Shown in pieces: positions 1-6,154 of a stretch of DNA of 7,566 nt. This stretch comes from Leucobacter sp. (GTDB lineage Bacteria; Actinomycetota; Actinomycetes; Actinomycetales; Microbacteriaceae), in contig JAGNOB010000071.1 of NCBI GenBank assembly GCA_017990305.1, positions 1 through 7,566 of the forward strand, in the 5' to 3' direction. Position 1 is the first letter of the stretch. Each line of letters begins with the position of its first letter. The notes beneath the pieces are model-generated. The model had not been told where the DNA came from. It did no database searches and was given only the letters and a program-made list of their open reading frames with translations. The position numbers and the translations under genes are program-made.

Positions 1-4
1 TAGA

Positions 5-122
5 GTTTCGGTGGTTATAGCGTCAGGGAAACGCCCGGTCACATTCCGAACCCGGAAGCTAAGGCTGACAGCGCCGATGGTACTGCGAGGGGGACCTCGT
101 GGGAGAGTAGGACACCGCCGAA
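5..122 (+). rRNA. rrf: 5S ribosomal RNA
   Basis: This is the 5S rRNA of the large ribosomal subunit. Its length is about 118 bases, as expected. The terminal helix forms between TTCGGTGG (7-14) and CCGCCGAA (115-122). The conserved internal segments of bacterial 5S are present, including ACGCCCGGTCACATTCCGAA (51 and before), GGAAGCTAAG and GCGCCGATGGTACTGC, and the variable helix GCGAGG/CCTCGT is intact. The exact 5' end is uncertain by 1-3 bases. It is presumably the last gene of an rRNA operon whose 16S and 23S genes lie off the left edge, since a terminator follows directly and no tRNA gene is seen after it. Confidence 0.96.
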
Positions 123-135
123 CATTTTGTTGAGG

Positions 136-171
136 AAGGCCTCGGAGCAATTGCGCTCCGGGGCCTTTCGT
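136..171 (+). terminator. Rho-independent terminator of the rRNA operon
   Basis: A 13-bp hairpin is formed by AAGGCCTCGGAGC (136-148) and GCTCCGGGGCCTT (155-167), with one G-T wobble (142/161) and a 6-base loop, AATTGC. It begins about 14 bases after the 5S gene and is followed by a short T-rich tail (TTTCGTCATTT). This is the usual arrangement at the end of an rRNA operon. The tail is weak, so some read-through into the downstream antiporter operon is possible. Confidence 0.9.
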
Positions 172-223
172 CATTTCAAGACCTATTTTGCGTGTCGCGT
201 CATTTTTGGATGCTTTTCGGAGC

Positions 224-237
224 TACGGCATGCCGTA
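224..237. promoter_or_regulatory. Perfect 14-bp palindrome upstream of mrpA, candidate operator
   Basis: TACGGCATGCCGTA is a perfect inverted repeat with no spacer, lying 64 bases before the mrpA start in the only sizeable non-coding stretch upstream of the operon. Its position would overlap or flank the -35 region of the promoter candidate at 252-257. This geometry would suit the operator of a dimeric regulator. No known regulator motif is recognised, and it is not followed by a T tract, so a terminator role is unlikely. Confidence 0.4.
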
Positions 238-240
238 CTA

Positions 241-266
241 CCAACTTCAGTTAAACTGTAGGTTGG
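241..266. repeat. Imperfect inverted repeat in the mrpA leader
   Basis: Outer arms CCAAC (241-245) and GTTGG (262-266) enclose inner arms CAGTT (248-252) and AACTG (254-258), separated by a single A. The two arm pairs are centred half a base apart, so it is a slightly offset palindrome. As DNA it could be a protein-binding site overlapping the promoter candidate. A tight RNA hairpin is less plausible because the inner loop would be one base. It contains the TAAACT candidate -10 element. Confidence 0.4.
252..257 (+). promoter_or_regulatory. Candidate -10 element of the mrp operon promoter
   Basis: TAAACT fits the actinobacterial TANNNT -10 consensus and would place the transcription start near 263-266, giving a leader of roughly 35 bases before the mrpA ATG. 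There is no convincing -35 hexamer at 16-19 bases upstream. That segment is instead occupied by the 224-237 palindrome. The call rests on position and the -10 match only. Confidence 0.3.
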
Positions 267-300
267 GCCGAAGTACAACAGACGCGAAAGTAGGCAGCCA

Positions 301-3192
301 ATGGGCGCGATGATGGGTGTTATTCTCCTTCTCGCGTTCGTTTCTCTCATTGCACACCCGCTCACGAAGCGGTTGGGGCGTAAAGCGTTCCTCCTGCTCG
401 CTGCTGTCATGGCGGGCGCCTTCGCGGTATTCGTGTCGCTCTCGTTCGCAGCGTTTGGGGGAGAGGTGCTCGTTGAGCATCTCGACTGGATACCGCAGCT
501 CGACGTTGGCCTCACTCTGCGGTTGGACCCCCTGTCGGCGCTGTTTGCGCTGTTGGTGACCGGGGCCGGCGCCCTTGTGCTTTTGTACTGCGCGTTCTAC
601 TTCGACGATGCCGAGCTTGGCATTCCGCGTTTTGCCGCTGTATTCATGGGCTTCGCGATGAGCATGCTTGGCCTTGTCGTCGCAGATAACGTCTACCTGC
701 TCTTCGTCTTCTGGGAAGCCACTACTGTCTTCTCCTTCCTGCTCATCGGTCACGTAGCGCGCTTGCGGACGGCGAACTCGGCGGCGCTGCAGGCTCTGAT
801 GATTACCACCCTTGGTGGGCTTTCGATGCTCGTTGGCTTCGTGCTGATGGTTCAGGTGAGCGGCACCCCGTTGCTCTCTGAACTCATAGCCAATCCGCCC
901 GAGGGAACGCTCGTCACGGTCGCCGTGTACCTGATTCTGCTCGGAGCGCTGTCGAAGTCAGCGATCTTCCCACTGCACTTCTGGCTTCCTGGTGCTATGG
1001 CCGCCCCTACTCCGGTGAGTGCCTATCTCCACGCGGCCGCGATGGTGAAGGCTGGCGTCTACCTTGTCGCGCGTATGAGTGAGCCGTTCGCCGACATTCC
1101 CGGATACCGCTGGACGCTAGTGATTCTCGGCGGCATCACGATGCTCCTCGGCGGATTCCGTGCCCTGCGCCAGTTCGATATCAAGCTGATTGTCGCGCAT
1201 GGCACCGTGAGCCAGCTCGGCTTCCTCGTAATGATCATTGGCGTCGGAGATCCGCGTGCGACGTTTGCCGGTCTCGTGCTGTTGCTGGCGCACGCAGTGG
1301 CGAAGGCGCCACTGTTCCTCTCCGTCGGCGTGATCGATTACTCGACCGGTGTTCGTGATCTACGGCGTCTCAGCGGTATTGGACGACGGTTCCGGGTGCT
1401 GACGGTCGTTGCGATAGTGTCTGCTGCATCGATGGCAGGGGTGCCACCCTTCTTTGGCTTTGTCGCGAAAGAGTCCGCATTTGCGGAGCTCATTGAGATC
1501 GGGGAAACGCAGCCCGCTGCCTACGTTGCGCTCGCCTTCGCGGTGATCGGGAGCATCCTGACCGTTGCGTACATGTGTCGCTTCCTGTGGGGCGCCTTCT
1601 TCTCAAAGGCAGGCGTCGCCGACACCCCCATTGAAGTGAAGGTCTCGCCTGCGATTGTCATCGCACCTGCCCTGTTTGCCGCGATTGCGGTTCTATACGG
1701 CGTGGCCGCTCCTCTGCTCGATCCGCTGGTTCGCGGTGCCGTGCCCGGTAGCCCGTTGGGCGAGCCGGAGCACCTTGGATTGTGGCACGGGCTTAGCCTC
1801 CCATTGCTGCTGTCGACTGTGATCCTCGTTCTCGGCGTCCTGTTCTTCTTCCCTGCCAGGCGAATCGCGACGACCCTTCCGCCAGCATCAGAGCGGTTCT
1901 CGGGCTCACACGCCTACTGGCTCGCTACGCACATGCTCGACACCGTCGCGGTGAAACTCACCTCTGTGACGCAGCGCGGCTCTCTGCCGTTCTATCTCGC
2001 CGTGATCCTCACCGTCGTGGTCGTCACGTTGGGCGGAACCGTCCTATCCGTGCAGCAGTGGCCCGACGAGATTGCGCTCGTTTCGAGCCCAGTAGACATC
2101 CCGATTGCCATAGTGATGATCGTCGCGGCGCTCTTTGCGATGCGCGCCCGCACACGATTCCAGGGCGGTCTGCTCGTCGGGGTCACCGGATACGGGATGG
2201 CGACAATCTTCGCACTCCACGGCGCACCGGATCTCGCGCTCACGCAGCTCCTCGTCGAGACGGTGACGCTTATCGCCTTTGTGCTCGTGATTCGCCGGTT
2301 GCCGGCGCACATGGCCGAGCGTCCACGGCGCACCACGCGCTTCTTCCGTCTCGCGCTCGGCCTTGGGGTCGGCCTCGTGCTTGGCGCGGTCGCCGTGGTT
2401 TCGCTGGGCGCGCGCGTTGCGGATCCGATTTCGTTGGGCTTCCCGGAGCTCGCTGTGGCCGGAGGACACGGCTACAACGTCGTGAACGTCACGCTTGTCG
2501 ATATTCGCGCCTGGGACACGATGGGTGAGCTCTCCGTTGTGCTCGCAGCGGCAACGGGCGTGGCTTCGCTCGTGTTTGTGAACACTCGCGTTGATCAGAG
2601 CCCCCACCTCAGCCGCAGGGAAGCGCGCAACGCCACCAGGGCGCAGTTGCTGCGCGTTGCTGACCCGGAGGATCCGGCGAGCCGCATGAACTGGCTGCTT
2701 GCCGGGTCGAACCTGCGGCCGGATCGCCGCTCGATCATCCTTGAGGTCGTCGTTCGGCTTGTCTTCCACGGCCTGCTCATTCTCTCCGTCTTCCTGCTCT
2801 TGTCTGGGCACAACGCCCCGGGCGGTGGGTTCGCCGCCGGGCTTGTCGCGGGACTGGCTCTCGTAGCCCGCTACCTCGCGGGCGGCCGGCACGAACTCAG
2901 GGCCACGGTCTCACTCGACGCAGGACGTATTCTTGGGATCGGCCTTGCGCTTGCCGTGACGATGGCGATTGTGCCGCTGTTCTTCGGGCAGCCGGCCCTG
3001 GCCTCGAGCTGGGTCGATGTAGACCTCGGCCCGTTTGGAACCCTGCCGCTTGTGACCTCAACGCTGTTTGATATCGGCGTATACCTCGTCGTCTTCGGGC
3101 TTGTGCTCGACGTGCTGCGCAGTCTTGGAGCTGAGATCGACGAGCACGAGGAAGCCGATGACGCCGAGTTTGCAGAGGAGGTCGCCAAGTGA
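301..3192 (+). CDS. mrpA: Mrp Na+/H+ antiporter subunit A, fused to subunit B (MrpA-MrpB)
   Basis: This is the largest subunit of the Mrp (Mnh) cation/proton antiporter, a polytopic membrane protein homologous to complex I subunit NuoL. At 963 aa it exceeds a stand-alone MrpA (about 800 aa) because an MrpB domain is fused at its C-terminus. Seen in order: an NADH-quinone oxidoreductase-type N-terminal segment (about 65-115); a proton-channel domain (about 120-400) with E139 in FWEA, K219 and H225 in SKSAIFPLHFWLP, H244, K250 and K335; the MrpA C-terminal domain (MbhD/DUF4040-like, about 600-670), then VNVTLVDIRAWDTMGE near 729-743; and the MrpB domain (about 810-940) with GHNAPGGGF at 836-844. 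E139 and K219 appear to match the essential Glu and Lys known from Bacillus MrpA. The last 22 residues are strongly acidic. The ATG at 301 has an AGG 6 bases upstream; ATG at 310 and 313 are possible alternatives. It is the first gene of the operon. Confidence 0.96.
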   Translation: MGAMMGVILLLAFVSLIAHPLTKRLGRKAFLLLAAVMAGAFAVFVSLSFAAFGGEVLVEHLDWIPQLDVGLTLRLDPLSALFALLVTGAGALVLLYCAFYFDDAELGIPRFAAVFMGFAMSMLGLVVADNVYLLFVFWEATTVFSFLLIGHVARLRTANSAALQALMITTLGGLSMLVGFVLMVQVSGTPLLSELIANPPEGTLVTVAVYLILLGALSKSAIFPLHFWLPGAMAAPTPVSAYLHAAAMVKAGVYLVARMSEPFADIPGYRWTLVILGGITMLLGGFRALRQFDIKLIVAHGTVSQLGFLVMIIGVGDPRATFAGLVLLLAHAVAKAPLFLSVGVIDYSTGVRDLRRLSGIGRRFRVLTVVAIVSAASMAGVPPFFGFVAKESAFAELIEIGETQPAAYVALAFAVIGSILTVAYMCRFLWGAFFSKAGVADTPIEVKVSPAIVIAPALFAAIAVLYGVAAPLLDPLVRGAVPGSPLGEPEHLGLWHGLSLPLLLSTVILVLGVLFFFPARRIATTLPPASERFSGSHAYWLATHMLDTVAVKLTSVTQRGSLPFYLAVILTVVVVTLGGTVLSVQQWPDEIALVSSPVDIPIAIVMIVAALFAMRARTRFQGGLLVGVTGYGMATIFALHGAPDLALTQLLVETVTLIAFVLVIRRLPAHMAERPRRTTRFFRLALGLGVGLVLGAVAVVSLGARVADPISLGFPELAVAGGHGYNVVNVTLVDIRAWDTMGELSVVLAAATGVASLVFVNTRVDQSPHLSRREARNATRAQLLRVADPEDPASRMNWLLAGSNLRPDRRSIILEVVVRLVFHGLLILSVFLLLSGHNAPGGGFAAGLVAGLALVARYLAGGRHELRATVSLDAGRILGIGLALAVTMAIVPLFFGQPALASSWVDVDLGPFGTLPLVTSTLFDIGVYLVVFGLVLDVLRSLGAEIDEHEEADDAEFAEEVAK
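3176..3182 (+). promoter_or_regulatory. Ribosome binding site deciding the mrpC start
   Basis: AGGAGGT lies inside the 3' end of mrpA, 6 bases before the GTG at 3189 and 12 bases before the ATG at 3195. The spacing favours the GTG, which overlaps the mrpA stop as GTGA. Confidence 0.75.
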
Positions 3193-3641
3193 CTATGCCG
3201 CTCGTGCTCGTCGCCGTGATGGTCGTGATGTATGTCGCGGGGGTCTACCTGCTGCTCGACCGAAGCCTCACCCGCATCATGCTCGGATTCCTGCTTGTCG
3301 GCAACGCGACGAACCTGCTCATCTTCCTCATGTCGGGCGACTTCGGCGCATCGCCGATTGCCGGTGGTGACGAAGAAATCAGTGATCCGCTGCCGCAGGC
3401 CTTCATCCTGACGGCGATCGTGATTACGTTTGGCGTGAGCGCGTTCCTGCTTGCACTCATCTACCGCTCGTGGCGACTCGCGCGTGTTAGCGACGATCAC
3501 GTTGAGGACGACGAGGACGATCTCGCGATCGGTAGCGCCGACAAGCTCACCGCCGAACAGGTCACCGACGAGGATCTCGAGGACGCGCCAGAGTTCGAAG
3601 AAGACGTACCCGATGACGACACCGAGGAGGCCCGCAAGTGA
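3189..3641 (+). CDS. mrpC: Mrp Na+/H+ antiporter subunit C
   Basis: MrpC is a small three-helix membrane subunit homologous to complex I NuoK and is required for assembly and activity of the antiporter. Three hydrophobic segments lie at about 4-23, 28-49 and 69-93. The family signatures are LDRSLTRIMLGFLLVGNATN (23-42) and SDPLPQAFILTAIVITFGVS (65-84). T75 and G82 are at positions reported as important in Bacillus MrpC. After the last helix, YRSWRLAR suggests the C-terminus is cytoplasmic. The final 50 residues form an unusual hydrophilic tail in which 24 are Asp or Glu and only 3 are Lys or Arg; typical MrpC proteins are about 110-120 aa. The GTG start at 3189 is chosen from the ribosome binding site, and the gene overlaps mrpA by 4 bases and mrpD by 4 bases. 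Confidence 0.95.
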   Translation: MTMPLVLVAVMVVMYVAGVYLLLDRSLTRIMLGFLLVGNATNLLIFLMSGDFGASPIAGGDEEISDPLPQAFILTAIVITFGVSAFLLALIYRSWRLARVSDDHVEDDEDDLAIGSADKLTAEQVTDEDLEDAPEFEEDVPDDDTEEARK

Positions 3642-5296
3642 CATTCCTCGTGCCGATTGTCGTACTGATCCCGCTGGTGGCTGCGGCGCTCGCGCTTGCC
3701 GTGCCAGGGCACCGATCCCTGCAGCGCGGCATCACTCTTGTCGCGCTCACCGTGAGTTCGGCGCTGGGCATCACCCTGATGTTCGTGGTGGATCGCATGG
3801 GCCCGCTCGTCATGCAAGTGGGCGGCTGGGCTGCACCCTACGGCATCTCGCTTGTGGTGGATCGAGTCTCCGCGCTCATGCTTGCGGTCTCCGCTGTCGT
3901 GCTGCTTGCTGTCTTCATCTTCTCCATCGGCCAGGGCCTCGCAGACGGCGACGAGGAGACGCCTGTCTCGATCTACTATCCGACCTATCTGGTGCTCGGC
4001 GCAGGCGTGTTCAATGCGTTCATCGCGGGCGACCTGTTCAACCTCTACGTTGGCTTCGAGATTCTCCTCGTGTCGAGCTACGTGCTCATCACCCTCGGCG
4101 GCACCGCCGCTCGGATCCGAGCCGGCGTCACCTACGTTGTCGTCTCGCTTGTCTCATCGATTCTGTTCCTTGCCGCGATCGGCCTGGTCTACGGCGCGAC
4201 AGGCACAGTGAATATGGCGCAGCTCGCAACGCGTATCGCCGAGCTCCCGAGCGACCTTCAGCTGATACTCAATCTTGCCCTGCTCATTGCGTTCGGTATC
4301 AAAGCGGCAGTGTTCCCGCTCGCGTTCTGGCTTCCGGATTCGTACCCTACGGCGCCAGCGCCCGTGACCGCGGTCTTCGCTGGGCTCCTCACCAAGGTCG
4401 GCGTCTACGCGATCATTCGGACGCAGACGATGCTGTTTCCCGAGTCCAGCGTCGATCCCTTATTGATGGTGATAGCCGCGCTGACGCTCATCGTCGGTAT
4501 TCTCGGCGCGATCTCCCAACTCGACGTGAAGCGTATGCTGTCGTTCACGCTCATCAGCCACATCGGCTACATGATTTTCGGAATCGCGATAGCGAACTCC
4601 GCCGGCTTCGCAGCCACGATCTACTACATCGCCCACCACATTATTGTGCAGACGACCCTGTTCCTCGCTGTCGGGCTCATGGAACGGCAGGGCGGTACGA
4701 CGTCGCTCTCTGGGCTCGGCGGGCTCATGCGCAGTGCGCCGGTTATCGCGGTGCTGTTCTTCGTACCGATGCTCAACCTGGGTGGTATCCCTCCGTTCTC
4801 TGGCTTCCTCGGGAAACTCGGGCTGTTCACTGCGGCGGCGGATCTCCAGGAGCCAGGGGCCTACTGGCTCATTGGCATCGGCGCGCTCGTGTCGCTGCTC
4901 ACGTTGTACGCGCTTGCCCGAGCGTGGGTGCTCGCGTTCTGGCGGCCGAAGCCAGTGACCGCGACGGCCACTGAGCCAGTCAAGGCCCCCTCGACGGAGG
5001 CGCTGATGCTGCGTGAGCGCGAAGAAGCGATGATCGAGCGGCTGCAGGACGCACCCGACGCGGCGCCGACGCAGGAGAAGCGGGGGATCCCGAAGCTCAT
5101 GATTGCGGCGACCGCAGGAATGATTGGAGTGAGCCTCGTGCTCACGTTCGCCGCGGGCCCGCTCTTTGCCTATGCTGAGCGCGCGGGAGAAGACCTTGCG
5201 GCTCCCGAGAAGCTCGCGGGCCTAGTCCTCAACGGAGAGCATCCAAACGGCGGCAGTGGCTCGACGACCGCACCGGGGGAGGATACAGATGGCTAG
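3638..5296 (+). CDS. mrpD: Mrp Na+/H+ antiporter subunit D
   Basis: MrpD is the second complex I-like proton/cation channel subunit (NuoM/NuoN family). It has many membrane helices, with the proton-channel domain at about 110-420. Expected key residues are seen: E141 in GFEILL, K222 in FGIKAAVFPLAFWLP, K253 in LLTKVGVYA, H308 in SHIGYM, H333/H334, and K393 after LGGIPPFSGFLG. E141 and K222 appear to match the essential E137 and K219 of Bacillus MrpD. A charged segment at about 437-485, containing LREREEAMIERLQ, separates the channel core from a final helix (about 488-511). This is followed by a Gly/Ser/Thr-rich hydrophilic tail. At 552 aa it is longer than the usual 490-510. The GTG start at 3638 has GAGGAGG 7 bases upstream and overlaps the mrpC stop as GTGA. 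Confidence 0.96.
   Translation: MTFLVPIVVLIPLVAAALALAVPGHRSLQRGITLVALTVSSALGITLMFVVDRMGPLVMQVGGWAAPYGISLVVDRVSALMLAVSAVVLLAVFIFSIGQGLADGDEETPVSIYYPTYLVLGAGVFNAFIAGDLFNLYVGFEILLVSSYVLITLGGTAARIRAGVTYVVVSLVSSILFLAAIGLVYGATGTVNMAQLATRIAELPSDLQLILNLALLIAFGIKAAVFPLAFWLPDSYPTAPAPVTAVFAGLLTKVGVYAIIRTQTMLFPESSVDPLLMVIAALTLIVGILGAISQLDVKRMLSFTLISHIGYMIFGIAIANSAGFAATIYYIAHHIIVQTTLFLAVGLMERQGGTTSLSGLGGLMRSAPVIAVLFFVPMLNLGGIPPFSGFLGKLGLFTAAADLQEPGAYWLIGIGALVSLLTLYALARAWVLAFWRPKPVTATATEPVKAPSTEALMLREREEAMIERLQDAPDAAPTQEKRGIPKLMIAATAGMIGVSLVLTFAAGPLFAYAERAGEDLAAPEKLAGLVLNGEHPNGGSGSTTAPGEDTDG
5275..5282 (+). promoter_or_regulatory. Ribosome binding site deciding the mrpE start
   Basis: GGGGGAGG lies 6 bases before the ATG at 5289 and fixes the mrpE start there. 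The upstream in-frame ATG at 5256 has no such element and would create a long overlap with mrpD. Confidence 0.75.
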
Positions 5297-5849
5297 GCGC
5301 GCACCTCGCTCGGTCACGGGTATGGAATTGATCGTCCGCTTCCACGAGCTCCCGTTGCTCGTGGGCCTCGTCGTGCTCTGGATGATGTTGTGGCAGGAAG
5401 TGTCACTGCTCTCGTTTGTCAGTGGTCTCGTGGTGTCCGTTGTCATGATGCGCGTGTTCTATCTGCCGCCTGTCGCGCTCGCTGGTCGTTTCAATCCCTG
5501 GTATGCCTTCGGGTACCTCGGGTACTTCCTGTGGAACCTCACGCGCGCGTCATTCGAGGTGGCGTGGCTTGCGGTGCGGCCCGGGCCAGTGCCGAAAACG
5601 TCGATCATTGCGGTGCGACTGCGCACGAGCTCCGATTTCATTCTCACGATTGTCGGCCTGACCATTTCGCTCATTCCGGGTTCGCTCGTCGCCGAGGTCG
5701 ACCGTTATGGCTCGACGTTGTACCTGCACGTGCTGAACACGCCGTCTCAGAAGGCGATTACGAAGATGCGGCACGACGTTGCGACTATCGAACGCCTCCT
5801 CATCCTCACGCTCGGGTCCAAGGAAGAAGTGAAGGCGGTGCGGCCATGA
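5289..5849 (+). CDS. mrpE: Mrp Na+/H+ antiporter subunit E
   Basis: MrpE is a membrane subunit of the Mrp antiporter with no complex I counterpart. It contributes to cation transport activity and complex assembly. The protein is 186 aa. Two or three N-terminal hydrophobic segments (about 21-35, 40-58 and 70-84) precede a soluble C-terminal part. Family signatures seen are NLTRASFEVAWLAVRPGP (83-100), VRLRTSSDF (109-117), ISLIPGSLVAEVD (126-138) and LYLHVLN (144-150). Most family members have TPGT where this one has IPGS, so the conserved threonine is Ile129. The start at 5289 is chosen over ATG 5256 because of the strong ribosome binding site. The ATG overlaps the mrpD stop (ATGGCTAG), and the 3' end overlaps mrpF as ATGA. 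Confidence 0.94.
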   Translation: MARRAPRSVTGMELIVRFHELPLLVGLVVLWMMLWQEVSLLSFVSGLVVSVVMMRVFYLPPVALAGRFNPWYAFGYLGYFLWNLTRASFEVAWLAVRPGPVPKTSIIAVRLRTSSDFILTIVGLTISLIPGSLVAEVDRYGSTLYLHVLNTPSQKAITKMRHDVATIERLLILTLGSKEEVKAVRP

Positions 5850-6154
5850 CGTTCGAGAAGATCATGTTCCTCATTGTGGGGATCGGCCTTACCTTCACCG
5901 CGCTCGCTGCTCTCGTGCGGATCGTGCGCGGCCCGACGATCCTCGACCGGATGGTTGCCTCCGACGTGCTGCTCACGACCGTGATCCTCGCACTCGGCGC
6001 CGACATGGTTGCGCGGGAACACACGGATTCGATTCCGATCATGGTCGCGATCGCTGCGACAGCGACGTTTGCGACGATCGTTGTCTCGCGGTATGTGAAG
6101 CGACGCAATGAGCAATCGGTGACAGATTCGACGGGGGAGGCTGAGCATGTTTGA
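5846..6154 (+). CDS. mrpF: Mrp Na+/H+ antiporter subunit F
   Basis: MrpF is a small three-helix membrane subunit (102 aa; the family is usually 85-100 aa) needed for antiport. In some bacteria it is also linked to efflux of other cationic solutes such as bile salts. Hydrophobic segments lie at about 5-25, 38-54 and 61-82. The family signature RIVRGPTILDRMVASDVLLT (25-44) is complete, with conserved D34, R35 and D40. A short polar tail follows YVKRRNE. The ATG at 5846 overlaps the mrpE stop by 4 bases as ATGA. Its ribosome binding site is poor, so translation probably depends on re-initiation after mrpE. The 3' end overlaps mrpG by 8 bases. Confidence 0.95.
   Translation: MTFEKIMFLIVGIGLTFTALAALVRIVRGPTILDRMVASDVLLTTVILALGADMVAREHTDSIPIMVAIAATATFATIVVSRYVKRRNEQSVTDSTGEAEHV

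Noticed and set aside
2044..2892. 282-codon open frame on the minus strand within mrpA
   Set aside because: It lies wholly inside mrpA. Its product is rich in Arg, His and Glu without domain character, as expected for an antisense shadow of a high-GC gene.
2871..3644. 257-codon open frame on the minus strand across the mrpA-mrpC region
   Set aside because: It overlaps two well-supported genes on the other strand. The low-complexity Ser/Asp/Glu-rich product and lack of family signatures mark it as a shadow.
3451..4974. 507-codon plus-strand open frame overlapping mrpC and mrpD
   Set aside because: The product is dominated by Arg, Ala, His and Cys with no membrane helices or motifs, and it is out of frame with mrpD, which has clear family signatures.
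5256..5288. Upstream ATG at 5256 as the mrpE start
   Set aside because: It would add 11 basic residues and overlap mrpD by 41 bases, without a ribosome binding site. The ATG at 5289 has GGGGGAGG at ideal spacing.
5390..5845. N-terminal extension of mrpF from ATG 5390
   Set aside because: The extension is a shadow of mrpE in another frame. The family start MTFEKIMF at 5846 forms an ATGA overlap with the mrpE stop.
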